In this document: positions 28,317 to 35,990 of the stretch, in pieces
How the letters are laid out: each line of letters begins with the position of its first letter
How positions within the stretch are numbered: the first letter of the stretch is position 1
NCBI GenBank assembly: GCA_944336125.1
Contig: CALVLA010000002.1
Location: forward strand, 151,301 to 187,290
Reading direction: 5' to 3'
Origin: an uncultured Clostridia bacterium
GTDB lineage: Bacteria > Bacillota > Clostridia > Christensenellales > CAG-314
Length of the DNA: 35,990 bases
Made by a program: the position numbers and the translations under genes
The notes under the pieces: generated by a model
Database searches by the model: none
The model's input: the letters and a program-made list of their open reading frames with translations, nothing else
What the model was told of the DNA's origin: nothing

Positions 28317-29543
28317 ATGAACGTTTTGTTATGCATTTCGATAGCTTTCGTCTTTGGATTGCTTTCCACCAAACTGATGAAGATTTTTAATCTTCCAAAC
28401 GTAACCGGGTTTCTTATCGCAGGTCTTGTGATAGGTCCCAGCATTTTGGGTTTCGTTTCATCCGACGACTTAAACGCACTGTCCTTTATCAGCGACATTG
28501 CTTTGGGGTTCATTGCCTTTTCGATAGGTGTCGAATTCAAACTCAGACATCTTAAAGAAATCGGCGGAAAAGTAGTGGTAATCACCCTTTTTCAGTCATT
28601 GCTCGCAGTAGCGCTTGTAGACTGCGCGCTGATACTTTTCGGTGTAGACGTTTCGCTTTCCATCACTTTGGGCGCCATTGCGGCAGCTACTGCTCCTGCA
28701 GCTACGCTCATGGTCATTAAACAATACCGTGCAAGCGGTCCCGTAGTGGAAACTTTGTTGCCTGTAGTAGCTTTTGACGATGCAGTTGGTCTCATGGTGT
28801 TTTCCGTATCAATCGCACTTGCAAAAGTTTTTTCGACAGGAGCGGCAATTACCGCGGAAACTGTTTTAATAAACCCTCTTATTGAAATTTTCGGTTCTTT
28901 GGCACTTGGTGCTTTGCTCGGCGCAATCCTTTGGCTTGCCGCAAAATGGTTTAAATCGACGGCAAACAGGCTGATACTCACTATAACTTTTGTTTTCGGC
29001 GCAATAGGTTTGGTTGAACTTTTTTCAAGTCAGCTTGGTATCGAACTGTCGGGACTTTTGATTTGCATGATGTTCGGCGCGATTTTTACCAACCTCACCA
29101 CCGACGAAACAGAAATTTTGATAGCATGCGACAACTGGACAATGCCTCTTTTGATGTTGTTTTTCGTGCTTTCGGGAGCGCAGCTTGACGTGACGGTAAT
29201 TCCGTCCATAGGAATAATCGGCGTAATTTATATAGTGGCGCGTTCGGCGGGAAAATACTTCGGAGCATATTTCGGCTGCAAAATCACAAAAGCAAACCCT
29301 GTCGTCACGAAATATCTCGGTTGGACGCTTTTGCCGCAGGCAGGCGTGGAAATTGGTATGGCGCAGGTTGCCATGGCTGCGCTGCCTCACCTTGGCTCAC
29401 AAATAAACACCGTCGTACTTTGCGTAATTTTGGTTTATGCGGTAATAGGCCCTATCGTCACGAAAATCGCACTTACCAAAGCGGGAGAAATCAGACCCGA
29501 CGTCATGAAACTCAAAAACAAAAAAACTCAAACGAACACATAA
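28317..29543 (+). CDS. Cation/proton antiporter, CPA2 family
   Basis: A 408-residue membrane protein with about 12-13 transmembrane helices of the KefB/NapA type. Marks are NVTGFLIAGLVIGPSILG (about 28-45), FSIGVEFKLRHLKEIG, AAATAPAATLMVIKQYRASGP (core with the unwound helix), VAFDDAVGLMVF with the paired Asp, and LLPQAGVEIGMAQVA. There is no C-terminal TrkA-N/RCK domain, so it is the membrane part alone. It exchanges Na+ or K+ for protons; the ion is not decidable. GGGG lies 6 bases before the ATG at 28317; an in-frame ATG at 28296 is rejected. Single-gene unit. Confidence 0.9.
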   Translation: MNVLLCISIAFVFGLLSTKLMKIFNLPNVTGFLIAGLVIGPSILGFVSSDDLNALSFISDIALGFIAFSIGVEFKLRHLKEIGGKVVVITLFQSLLAVALVDCALILFGVDVSLSITLGAIAAATAPAATLMVIKQYRASGPVVETLLPVVAFDDAVGLMVFSVSIALAKVFSTGAAITAETVLINPLIEIFGSLALGALLGAILWLAAKWFKSTANRLILTITFVFGAIGLVELFSSQLGIELSGLLICMMFGAIFTNLTTDETEILIACDNWTMPLLMLFFVLSGAQLDVTVIPSIGIIGVIYIVARSAGKYFGAYFGCKITKANPVVTKYLGWTLLPQAGVEIGMAQVAMAALPHLGSQINTVVLCVILVYAVIGPIVTKIALTKAGEIRPDVMKLKNKKTQTNT

Positions 29544-29572
29544 AAAAAGCGGTTGAAAACAACCGCTTTTTT
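29543..29572. terminator. Bidirectional terminator after the antiporter gene
   Basis: AAAAAAGCGGTTG, loop AAAA, CAACCGCTTTTTT. It also ends the leftward SDR/NTF2-like operon. Confidence 0.9.
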
Positions 29573-29582
29573 ATTTTGTTTA

Positions 29583-29921
29583 TTAAAGAGGATAAATGTT
29601 CATTCTCGCGATTTTGCCGTCTTTATCAAAAGCCAGAATAGTTGCCGTAACAGGAATTACCCTTCCGCCGTATTCGATAAAATAGCAAACCATGTTTTCG
29701 CCGTGATAGTTGATACCCGTTATGTTGAAAGGTCCGCGGTTAAAACCGAATTTGTTGTGAAACATCATTTCGACAGCCATTTTACCTTCAAGGTGCATAA
29801 CATCCATTCCGATTTTTATGAGAGACGAATCGTGCAACACGCCGTAATCACCGAACAAATCTGCCAAAGCGATGTTGTCACCCTTTTTCATTGCGTCTAC
29901 GAATTTTTCAATCATTGTCAT
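29583..29921 (-). CDS. NTF2-like / SnoaL-like fold protein
   Basis: A 112-residue small protein with the NTF2-like pattern: N-terminal helix MIEKFVDAMKKGDNIALADLFGDYGVLHDSS, then sheet segments NITGINYHGENMVCYFIEY and a final ILAFDKDGKIARMNIYP. The family includes isomerases, dehydratases and non-catalytic pockets for small hydrophobic molecules. The ATG at 29921 follows GGGGGG by 8 bases; an upstream start would run into the SDR gene and is rejected. It lies 16 bases after the SDR gene in the same operon, so the two may act on the same compound. Confidence 0.75.
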   Translation of the reverse strand: MTMIEKFVDAMKKGDNIALADLFGDYGVLHDSSLIKIGMDVMHLEGKMAVEMMFHNKFGFNRGPFNITGINYHGENMVCYFIEYGGRVIPVTATILAFDKDGKIARMNIYPL

Positions 29922-29937
29922 TGTTACGTCCCCCCTT

Positions 29938-30711
29938 TTAAAACCTTTCCGAACGAAGCAAAGCGTCGATACCGCCGTCAATGAACAAAATTACGCCGTT
30001 GATACCGCTTGCCAAAGGAGAAGCCAAAAATACTATTCCGTTGGCTATTTCGCTTGCGTCCAAAAATTCCTTCCTGCCGTATCTTGTAGGAATCGGAATA
30101 AGCAAAGCGGCTTCCATCTGTTTTTCCGTCATGCCCTGAGTCATAGGTGTAGTCGTGTTTCCCGGTGCTACCGCATTGATACGCAATCCGTCAACTGCCC
30201 ATGCAGGAGAAACACGTCTTACCCATCTTGCCAAAGCGTGTTTTGACGAGCTGTAGCACGAAGGCGTCATTTGAGGCGGAACGTTTTGGAAAAATTCCAT
30301 AACTCTTTCCTCGTTCATGGTGTTGGAAATCATATCTACCCAGTCCATGCGAACCGTCTGATTGGTAATCGAGTTTGAAGAAGTAATTACGCATGAACCT
30401 TTTTTCTTTTTAAGGAGCGGCCTTACGCCCTCAGCCATTTCCACAGCCGCAAAAAAGTCAAGCGCAACGATTGTTTTAGGCGGAGCCGTCGGACCCACGC
30501 CGGCATTGCAAATCATAACGTCGATGCCGTCAGGATACTTTGCATAAATTTTTTCCAAAGCGGCTTTTCTTCCCTCTTTTGTGGACAAATCCGCATTGAT
30601 GTCCCCGTTTTTGTAGTCGACGTTCAAAACCTCGTGTCCCTGTTTCAGCAAAATTTCTCGAGCCGCAGCGCCGATACCGGTCGAAGCGCCCGTCATAACG
30701 TAAATTGCCAT
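29938..30711 (-). CDS. SDR oxidoreductase, 3-alpha-hydroxysteroid dehydrogenase/carbonyl reductase-like
   Basis: A 257-residue classical short-chain dehydrogenase. The coenzyme motif is TGASTGIG (7-14), NAG is at 69-71, the catalytic Ser lies in ITSSNS (109-114), and YSSSK has Tyr153 and Lys157. The pattern ADLSTKEGRKAA (40-51) and the ending GVILFIDGGIDALLRSERF resemble 3-alpha-hydroxysteroid dehydrogenase/carbonyl reductase of Comamonas, a coniferyl-alcohol-dehydrogenase-type SDR. The actual substrate (sterol, aromatic carbonyl or other) is not known. GGGAGGG precedes the ATG. First gene of a two-gene operon with an NTF2-like protein. Confidence 0.87.
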   Translation of the reverse strand: MAIYVMTGASTGIGAAAREILLKQGHEVLNVDYKNGDINADLSTKEGRKAALEKIYAKYPDGIDVMICNAGVGPTAPPKTIVALDFFAAVEMAEGVRPLLKKKKGSCVITSSNSITNQTVRMDWVDMISNTMNEERVMEFFQNVPPQMTPSCYSSSKHALARWVRRVSPAWAVDGLRINAVAPGNTTTPMTQGMTEKQMEAALLIPIPTRYGRKEFLDASEIANGIVFLASPLASGINGVILFIDGGIDALLRSERF

Positions 30712-30740
30712 AACGCCCTCCCTTGTCTAACTTTAAGTCG

Positions 30741-30769
30741 ATGTTAACAGAAAAAAAACCTGCGGTCAA
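30741..30769 (-). promoter_or_regulatory. Promoter of the SDR/NTF2-like operon
   Basis: Minus strand -35 TTGACC (30769-30764), 17-bp spacer, -10 TAACAT (30746-30741). Confidence 0.65.
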
Positions 30770-30902
30770 TTTTTGAACACTAATTTATTTTTAATTTATT
30801 AAGTAACGAAGATGAGGTAAAAATTAACGAAAAACAGCAAATTTAAGCAAAAAAATGGCAAATTGTGTGAAAAAGAAAACTAAATTTGCTAAAATTTAAT
30901 TG

Positions 30903-30931
30903 TGTACAAAATTAACGCTATATTTTGTACA
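30903..30931. promoter_or_regulatory. 10-bp inverted repeat, candidate operator
   Basis: TGTACAAAAT (30903-30912) and its perfect complement ATTTTGTACA (30922-30931) flank a 9-base spacer, just upstream of the -35 of the Spo0A_C-like gene. There is no T run, so a protein-binding site is more likely than a terminator. It does not match the Spo0A box (TGTCGAA). Confidence 0.55.
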
Positions 30932-30938
30932 AAATACT

Positions 30939-30966
30939 TTGATTTTTGAAAGTTCTGTGTTAAAAT
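30939..30966 (+). promoter_or_regulatory. Promoter of the Spo0A_C-like gene
   Basis: -35 TTGATT (30939-30944), 16-bp spacer, -10 TAAAAT (30961-30966). Confidence 0.55.
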
Positions 30967-30987
30967 AAATTAAAAAGGCGGTAATTT

Positions 30988-31404
30988 ATGCAAAACACAA
31001 AAGGCGAAACGCGAAGCGAATATCACGCGGGAAACAACTTCAAACTTGACGAAAAACAAAATTACAAAATTCTTACCGAAAAACTTTTGGGCAAAATCAA
31101 TATTACATCGCATCTTGACGGCTGCGGCGAACTTGCAATATGCATCAGCGAAAAAATCGCCAATCCCAAAATGAAGTGCAACCAGCTGTACGACGTTGCG
31201 GGCTGTGTTTACGAAAAAAATCGTTTCAGTATTTACAGCAATATTAAGTACGCTTTAAAACAATGGGACAACAAATGCGCAGAAAAACTCAACAATGTTT
31301 TCGGCACGGATTTGTTTAAGGAAAAGGTGTTCGGCAACTACAAATTTATCTGTACGGTTGCCAAACTGATTGAGCTTTATCCCGAAAAAATATCAAAGGA
31401 ATAA
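30988..31404 (+). CDS. Stand-alone Spo0A C-terminal-domain-like protein
   Basis: A 138-residue all-helical protein resembling the Spo0A effector domain. Read against Spo0A, LGKINITSHLDGCGELAICI aligns with its first helices ([20 protein letters not shown]), LYDVAGCVYEKNRFSIYSNI plus KYALKQWD aligns with the recognition region (LYPDIAKKFNTTASRVERAI, then RHAIEVAW), LNNVFG with SSLFG, and NYKFICTVAKLIEL with the last helix. There is no receiver domain; only about 25 polar residues precede the fold. DNA binding is expected but unproven, and the Arg residues of the Spo0A recognition helix are not all kept. GGCGG precedes the ATG. It lies behind an inverted repeat and is its own unit. Confidence 0.7.
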   Translation: MQNTKGETRSEYHAGNNFKLDEKQNYKILTEKLLGKINITSHLDGCGELAICISEKIANPKMKCNQLYDVAGCVYEKNRFSIYSNIKYALKQWDNKCAEKLNNVFGTDLFKEKVFGNYKFICTVAKLIELYPEKISKE

Positions 31405-31430
31405 AAAAACCGACTGAAAAGTCGGTTTTT
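31405..31430. terminator. Bidirectional terminator after the Spo0A_C-like gene
   Basis: AAAAACCGACT, loop GAAA, AGTCGGTTTTT. It is shared with the convergent cupin/alcohol dehydrogenase operon. Confidence 0.9.
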
Positions 31431-31436
31431 TGTTTT

Positions 31437-31832
31437 TTAAAGTTTGTCGTAAAATTCGTCAGACACTTCTTCGAGCCACTCGTTGCCGCTTCCCTCGGCA
31501 GGAACCTCAATGGCCACGTGGGAAAACCAGCTGTTCTTAGCCGCTCCGTGCCAATGCTTGACTTCCGCAGGAATTTTTACGGTATCCCCCGCTTTAAGCT
31601 TTATCGGCTCCTTGCCCCATTCGCAGTACCAGCCCTCGCCGTACGTCACAAGCAAAACCTGTCCGCCTTTGTGATGAATGTGCCAAAAATTTCTGCACCC
31701 CGGCTCAAATGTAACGTTGTAAACAGGAGGCTTGTCGCAAAGCGTCGCAAGGTAACTTTGTCCCGTAAAATATTTTGCGTAGGCGTCGTTTTTTTCTCCG
31801 AGAGGAAAAATTCCCATTTGTTTTTCAGCCAT
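31437..31832 (-). CDS. Cupin domain protein
   Basis: A 131-residue single-domain cupin. The first motif is FWHIHHKGGQVLLVTYGEGWY (about 49-69; His-x-His plus Gln) and the second is IKLKAGDTVKIPAEVKHWHGA (about 77-97; His93/His95 region), a complete metal site. It resembles cupins found beside carboxymuconolactone-decarboxylase or alcohol-dehydrogenase genes. It lies 3 bases after the iron-containing alcohol dehydrogenase gene, so it may act on the same substrate pool. The reaction is unknown. Confidence 0.88.
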   Translation of the reverse strand: MAEKQMGIFPLGEKNDAYAKYFTGQSYLATLCDKPPVYNVTFEPGCRNFWHIHHKGGQVLLVTYGEGWYCEWGKEPIKLKAGDTVKIPAEVKHWHGAAKNSWFSHVAIEVPAEGSGNEWLEEVSDEFYDKL

Positions 31833-31835
31833 ATT

Positions 31836-33008
31836 TCACCTGTATGATTTTTGATAAATTTTTACGCAGTCCTCGTCCGACAAACTTACTCTGTCGCAGT
31901 CAAAAAGTCTGCCCATGGTGTATTTGGCATTTTGCGCAAGCGTCAAAAATTCCTCAGGCTTTATGCCGTAATCCGACATTTTAAGCTCATCCACTCCGCA
32001 GTCTTTTTGCAGTTGCACAAGCGCGTCGATAAAATCCTCAGGCTTGTCCGCGTCAGCTTTTCCCAAAGCTTTTGCCATATCGACAAACCTTTCGTCACAA
32101 GCATGCTTTTCAATGAAATGCTCGTAGTACGCTTTAGAAATCATTATGAGACCCGCGCCGTGAGGTAATTCCTGATGATACGCGCTCATTGCGTGTTCCA
32201 ATGAGTGCTCGCTTGTACAAGCGCTTAATGTCATTACAACACCCGACAAGGTGTTTGCAAAGGCAACGTGTTCCCTCGCCTCCATGTCGTCGCCGTTTTT
32301 GACCGCTCTCGCAAGATATTTGCCAAGGTTTTCGATAGACTTCAATGCGTACATATCGCTCATAAGGTTTGCGCAGTTTGCTATATAACACTCGGTGCTG
32401 TGGAACAATGCGTCAAATCCCTGCAACGCCGTAAACTTAGGCGGAACGGATTTCATGAGTTCGGGATCGATAATCGCGAGTTTAGGGAAAAGCGAATCGT
32501 ATCCGCCGAAACCTATCTTTTCGTTTGTAACTTCGTTTGAAATTACGCCGTACTGGTCAACTTCGCTTCCCGTGCCCGCCGTGGTGGTAATTGCTACGAT
32601 AGGCAACGGTTCGTTGACAAGCTTTTTGTACTTTCCTGTTCCCGCTTCTACGTAATCCCACAAATCACCGTCGTTTGTCGCCATGGAAGCTATTGCTTTG
32701 GACGCATCCATTACGCTGCCGCCGCCAAGTGCCACAATAAAATCACAGCCGTTTTTCCTAGCCGCTGCCGCCCCTTCCATTACCGCCGATTTCAAAGGAT
32801 TTGCCATTATTCCGTCATAAACTGCCCACTCTATTCCCACTTCATTAAGCTGCTTTTGAGTCTCAGCCAATGCGCCGTTTTCCTTTACCGACTTGCCGTT
32901 GGAAATTACAATCAAGGCTTTTTTTCCGGGCATCTCGTATTTATTCATGTTTTTCAGCTGCCCGCAACCGAAAACCATTCTTGTTGGTACGTACATGTAA
33001 AAACTCAT
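31836..33008 (-). CDS. Iron-containing alcohol dehydrogenase
   Basis: A 390-residue group III (Fe-dependent) alcohol dehydrogenase. The dinucleotide motif is ALGGGSVMDASKAI (93-106); TTTAGTGSEVDQYGVI is the second fingerprint. Metal ligands are expected at Asp199 and His203 in GFDALFHSTECYIA, and at His272 and His283 in EHAMSAYHQELPHGAGL. The sequence resembles butanol-dehydrogenase-like members; the substrate is not decidable. GGAGG precedes the ATG. It is the first gene of a two-gene operon with a cupin. The upstream TTGAAG, 16 bp, TATTAT is a possible promoter. Confidence 0.94.
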   Translation of the reverse strand: MSFYMYVPTRMVFGCGQLKNMNKYEMPGKKALIVISNGKSVKENGALAETQKQLNEVGIEWAVYDGIMANPLKSAVMEGAAAARKNGCDFIVALGGGSVMDASKAIASMATNDGDLWDYVEAGTGKYKKLVNEPLPIVAITTTAGTGSEVDQYGVISNEVTNEKIGFGGYDSLFPKLAIIDPELMKSVPPKFTALQGFDALFHSTECYIANCANLMSDMYALKSIENLGKYLARAVKNGDDMEAREHVAFANTLSGVVMTLSACTSEHSLEHAMSAYHQELPHGAGLIMISKAYYEHFIEKHACDERFVDMAKALGKADADKPEDFIDALVQLQKDCGVDELKMSDYGIKPEEFLTLAQNAKYTMGRLFDCDRVSLSDEDCVKIYQKSYR

Positions 33009-33116
33009 TTCTTTTTACCTCCGAACAGAATTTTCATTTTTTCTCTTATAATATACAACCGTGAGCCGACTTCAAGTCAATAGCAAATTTCTTTTTTTCA
33101 CGAAATTTTTTCGACA

Positions 33117-33220
33117 CTTTTGCATAAATGTTTAAAAAATATAAATTATGCATTATTTATTGCATATTCTTGCATTTTATGAATAAATTAAAGAAATTAT
33201 TTAAATATTTATGCAAAAAA
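33117..33220. promoter_or_regulatory. Cluster of ARG-box-like half-sites upstream of argG
   Basis: Within about 100 very AT-rich bases there are repeated TGCAT/ATGCA elements: TGCATAAAT near 33121, TTATGCATTATT near 33147, TTGCATATT near 33162, TTGCATTTTATGAAT near 33171 and TTATGCAAAA near 33209, the last just upstream of the argG -35. This resembles ArgR/AhrC operators (TNTGNATWWWWATNCANA). The sites are read by eye and individually imperfect. Confidence 0.5.
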
Positions 33221-33223
33221 TCC

Positions 33224-33252
33224 TTGACATTATGGTGACTGACGAGTATTAT
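33224..33252 (+). promoter_or_regulatory. Promoter of the argGHC operon
   Basis: Consensus -35 TTGACA (33224-33229), 17-bp spacer, -10 TATTAT (33247-33252), giving a leader of about 25 bases. Confidence 0.85.
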
Positions 33253-33282
33253 AAGAAAAAAAATTATTCGGAGGAACGAATT

Positions 33283-34509
33283 ATGGATAAAAATAAAATC
33301 AAAAAAGTCGTTTTGGCTTACTCAGGCGGACTTGATACTTCAATCATTATTCCTTGGCTTAAGGAAAACTACAACAACTGCGAAGTCATCGCCGTATCGG
33401 GAAACGTAGGACAAGCCGACGAGCTTGAAGGACTTGAAGAAAAGGCCCTCAAAACAGGCGCGTCCAAACTTTACGTTGAAGATTTGACGGAAGAATTCGT
33501 CAACGATTACATCATCCCTACCGTCAAAGCAGGCGCTCTTTACGAAGAATACATGCTTGGCACCTCATTTGCTCGTCCCGTCATCGCAAAGCGTATCGCC
33601 GAAATCGCAATTGCCGAAAAAGCAGACGCTATTTGCCACGGATGCACAGGCAAAGGAAACGATCAGGTTCGTTTCGAACTTGCCATCAAAGCTTTCGCTC
33701 CTGATATGCCTATCATCGCACCTTGGCGCGAATGGTCAATCAAAAGCCGCGACGAGGAAATCGACTACGCAGAAAAGCACAACGTTCCTCTTAAAATAAA
33801 CCGCGAAACAAATTACAGCAAGGACAAAAACCTCTGGCACTTGTCACACGAAGGTCTTGACCTCGAAGACGCAGGAAACGAGCCCCTTTATGAAAAGAAA
33901 GGCTTCCTCGAAATGGGAGTTTCCCCTATCGACGCGCCTGACAAGCCTACTTACATCACCATGGAGTTTGACAAAGGCGTTCCCGTTTCTCTCAACGACA
34001 AAAAAATGTCGGCAAAGGAAATTATTTTGGAACTCAACAAGCTTGGCGGCGAAAATGGCATAGGTCTTTTGGATATTGTTGAAAACAGGCTTGTAGGCAT
34101 GAAATGCCGCGGCGTGTATGAAACTCCGGGCGGAGCAATTTTGTACTACGCTCACAAATATCTCGAAACCCTTTGCCTTGACAAGCTCACTTCCCACAAA
34201 AAACAGGAATTGGCAATCACCTTTGCAGACCTCGTTTACAACGGTCAATGGTTCACCCCTCTGCGCGAAGCTCTTTCGGCTTTCGTAGACAAAACTCAGG
34301 AACGTGTTACCGGTAAAGTAAAACTCAAACTTTACAAAGGCAACATTATCAAAGCGGGTGCTTGGAGCGACTATTCACTCTACTCGGAAGAAATTGCAAC
34401 GTTCGGCGAAGATCACGTTTACAATCAGGCGGACGCCGCAGGATTTATCAACCTTTTCGGACTTCCTATCAAAGTTCAGGCTCAGGTTGACGCAAAAAAT
34501 AAAAAGTAA
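33283..34509 (+). CDS. argG: Argininosuccinate synthase
   Basis: A 408-residue enzyme joining citrulline and aspartate with ATP. The N-type ATP pyrophosphatase motif is AYSGGLDTS (12-20). [26 protein letters not shown] and [10 protein letters not shown] are conserved landmarks. The ATG at 33283 follows CGGAGG; a longer in-frame start at 33211 lies upstream of the promoter -10 and is rejected. First gene of argG-argH-argC, 15 bases before argH. Confidence 0.97.
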   Translation: MDKNKIKKVVLAYSGGLDTSIIIPWLKENYNNCEVIAVSGNVGQADELEGLEEKALKTGASKLYVEDLTEEFVNDYIIPTVKAGALYEEYMLGTSFARPVIAKRIAEIAIAEKADAICHGCTGKGNDQVRFELAIKAFAPDMPIIAPWREWSIKSRDEEIDYAEKHNVPLKINRETNYSKDKNLWHLSHEGLDLEDAGNEPLYEKKGFLEMGVSPIDAPDKPTYITMEFDKGVPVSLNDKKMSAKEIILELNKLGGENGIGLLDIVENRLVGMKCRGVYETPGGAILYYAHKYLETLCLDKLTSHKKQELAITFADLVYNGQWFTPLREALSAFVDKTQERVTGKVKLKLYKGNIIKAGAWSDYSLYSEEIATFGEDHVYNQADAAGFINLFGLPIKVQAQVDAKNKK

Positions 34510-34524
34510 AAAAGGAAAAAAGCA

Positions 34525-35916
34525 ATGGCAAAAATGTGGGCGGGAAGGACTGACGGCATTTTGAACAAAGACGCCGACGACTTCAACTCTTCAATTAGTT
34601 TTGACAAAAAAATGTACAAGCAGGACATTTTGGGCTCAATCGCCCACTCGCAAATGCTTGCTCAAAAAAACATAATTTCTTTTGACGACGCTGAAAAAAT
34701 AGCAAACGGACTGGCAGGCATACTTGACGACATACAAAACGGAAAGCTGGATTTTTCACCCGACGCCGAGGACATTCACATGTTCGTTGAAGAACAACTC
34801 ATTAAAAGGATCGGCGACGTCGGCAAAAAACTTCACACGGCAAGGAGCAGGAACGACCAAGTCGCGCTTGACCTCAGGATGTATCTCAAAGACGAAAGCA
34901 AAAAAATTTCGTCTTTGCTTTTAAATCTCATTGAAGTCATCAAAAACCAAGCGGCAAAAAACATATATACCGTTATGCCGGGATACACTCACTTGCAGCG
35001 CGCTCAGCCAATATCGTTCGCACACCATCTTTTGGCATACGCTCAGATGTTCAAACGCGATTACTCAAGGATTACCGACTGGAAAAAAAGGACCAACTTG
35101 TCCCCTCTCGGCAGTTGCGCTTTGGCAGGCACGACCTACGACACCGACAGAAACATGGTTGCAAAAGCTTTGGGTTTTGACGGAGTTACCGCCAACAGCA
35201 TAGACGGCGTTTCGGACAGGGATTTTTGCGTGGAACTTCTTTCGGCGCTGTCACTCATCATGACGCACTTGTCGCGTTTTTCAGAGGAAATCATTTTGTG
35301 GTCGAGTTGGGAATTTAAATTTGTCGAGCTTGACGACGCTTTTACCACAGGTTCAAGCATCATGCCGCAAAAGAAAAACTCCGACATGGCAGAACTGGTA
35401 CGCGGAAAAACAGGCAGAGTTTACGGCGATCTGATGGCAATGCTTACTATGCTAAAAGGTCTTCCGCTTGCATACAACAAAGACATGCAGGAAGACAAGG
35501 AAGCTGTTTTTGACGGAGTCGAAACAGTTGAAAAGTGCCTCACCGTTTTCGTGCCTATGGTGGACACGATGAAGGTGTTGAAAGACAACATGCTTTCGGC
35601 GGCACAAAAAGGATTTATCAACGCGACTGACTTGGCTGACTATCTCACCAAAAAAGGCATGCCTTTCAGAACGGCTTACAAAATTGTCGGTCAAATTGTT
35701 GCAAAATGCGTAAAAGAGAATATAATACTCGATGAAATTCCTTTATCGGAATATAAAAAAATAAGCGATTTGTTTGAGCAAGACCTTTACGGTGAAATTT
35801 CACTTGCGGCATGCGTTGAAAAACGCATTTCCGAAGGAGGTACCGGACCGAAGTCGGTAGAAAAACAAATTGCCGATTTGGAAGTTTTTTTGAAAAATGA
35901 AAAAGATATTTATTGA
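34525..35916 (+). CDS. argH: Argininosuccinate lyase
   Basis: A 463-residue fumarase/aspartase-superfamily lyase releasing arginine and fumarate. SPDAEDIHMFVE, HTARSRNDQVALD, MPGYTHLQRAQPISFAHH (catalytic His region) and the signature GSSIMPQKKNSD (around residue 280, with the catalytic Ser loop) are complete. AAAAGG precedes the ATG. Its 3' end overlaps the start of argC by 20 bases, so the two are translationally coupled. Confidence 0.97.
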   Translation: MAKMWAGRTDGILNKDADDFNSSISFDKKMYKQDILGSIAHSQMLAQKNIISFDDAEKIANGLAGILDDIQNGKLDFSPDAEDIHMFVEEQLIKRIGDVGKKLHTARSRNDQVALDLRMYLKDESKKISSLLLNLIEVIKNQAAKNIYTVMPGYTHLQRAQPISFAHHLLAYAQMFKRDYSRITDWKKRTNLSPLGSCALAGTTYDTDRNMVAKALGFDGVTANSIDGVSDRDFCVELLSALSLIMTHLSRFSEEIILWSSWEFKFVELDDAFTTGSSIMPQKKNSDMAELVRGKTGRVYGDLMAMLTMLKGLPLAYNKDMQEDKEAVFDGVETVEKCLTVFVPMVDTMKVLKDNMLSAAQKGFINATDLADYLTKKGMPFRTAYKIVGQIVAKCVKENIILDEIPLSEYKKISDLFEQDLYGEISLAACVEKRISEGGTGPKSVEKQIADLEVFLKNEKDIY

Positions 35917-35990
35917 CGGAAAAGCAGGCACCACTGGGCTCAGGATTTATCAAAGGCTTGAAGACCGAAATGACGTAAAACTCATTTCCC
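35897..35990 (+). CDS. argC: N-acetyl-gamma-glutamyl-phosphate reductase, N-terminal part (cut by window end)
   Basis: The last 94 bases encode the start of a type 2 ArgC: MKKIFIDGKAGTTGLRIYQR, then LEDRNDVKLIS. The nucleotide-binding motif DGKAGTTGLRI with GTTG is characteristic of this NADPH-dependent reductase. It is in another frame from argH and overlaps its last 20 bases. About 31 codons are visible; the rest lies beyond the window, so length and integrity cannot be judged. Confidence 0.85.
   Translation, partial: MKKIFIDGKAGTTGLRIYQRLEDRNDVKLIS

Noticed and set aside
33211-33282. Upstream in-frame ATG extending argG by 24 codons
   Set aside because: It starts before the -35 box of the consensus promoter, so it would not be transcribed; the ATG at 33283 has CGGAGG ahead of it and fits the family N-terminus.
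1-35990. CRISPR arrays, insertion sequences, rRNA genes, prophage structural genes
   Set aside because: No regularly spaced repeats, transposase or integrase-like proteins, rRNA or capsid/tail genes were found on either strand.

Overview
The window looks like a chromosomal segment of a low-to-moderate GC, Gram-positive anaerobe of the Bacillota, most likely class Clostridia. Pointers are a DUF4364 gene, a transcription-terminating lysine riboswitch, Feo genes with a FeoB-associated Cys-rich protein, a PolA without proofreading residues, near-consensus sigma-A promoters (TTGACA/TTTACA, 17 bp, TATAAT), strong GGAGG ribosome sites and many short bidirectional terminators between convergent genes. 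A stand-alone protein resembling the DNA-binding half of Spo0A also fits a spore-former or a relative of one. The species cannot be named from the sequence.

Layout. 1-860: a partial leftward gene, a DUF4364 regulator-like gene and tRNA-Leu(GAG). 977-3779 (leftward): ferrous iron uptake operon feoA-feoA-feoB-Cys-rich protein, whose promoter overlaps a DtxR/IdeR-like half-box. 4139-6497: polar amino acid ABC transporter whose binding protein appears circularly permuted and lacks the usual carboxylate-binding Arg. 6566-7719: a lone purM and tRNA-Leu(CAG). 7720-8880: a short accessory-looking patch of small leftward genes next to the tRNA 3' end. 8883-13127: small regulatory and redox genes: cupin/HxlR divergent pair around a 35-bp palindrome, radical SAM protein, Nim-like flavoprotein, NifX/NifB-like metal-cluster protein, and a membrane-anchored protein distantly like erythromycin esterase. 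13245-15483: XRE-cupin regulator with an AMP-forming acyl-CoA ligase. 15509-19155 (leftward): polA-coaE-lytic transglycosylase. 19280-19834: mntP.

19868-28184 is a lysine/diaminopimelate locus. A lysine riboswitch precedes the leftward operon lysA-dapF-dapA-dapB-dapH-lysC. A PLP aminotransferase gene is divergent from it and an M20 deacetylase gene is convergent with that. Together these supply every step of the acetylase branch from aspartate to lysine except aspartate-semialdehyde dehydrogenase (asd), which is not in the window.

28317-33008 holds a CPA2-type antiporter, an SDR plus NTF2-like pair resembling 3-alpha-hydroxysteroid dehydrogenase/carbonyl reductase, the Spo0A_C-like protein behind a 10-bp inverted repeat, and a cupin plus iron-containing alcohol dehydrogenase pair. 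33283 to the right edge is an arginine operon, argG-argH-argC (argC cut by the window end), behind a consensus promoter and a cluster of TGCAT/ATGCA half-sites suggestive of ArgR control.

Most of the window is ordinary core metabolism. The items most worth a second look are the permuted binding protein, the orphan Spo0A_C-like regulator with its inverted repeat, the degenerate esterase-like membrane protein, and the tRNA-adjacent accessory patch. All family calls come from reading the sequence; no database search was run.
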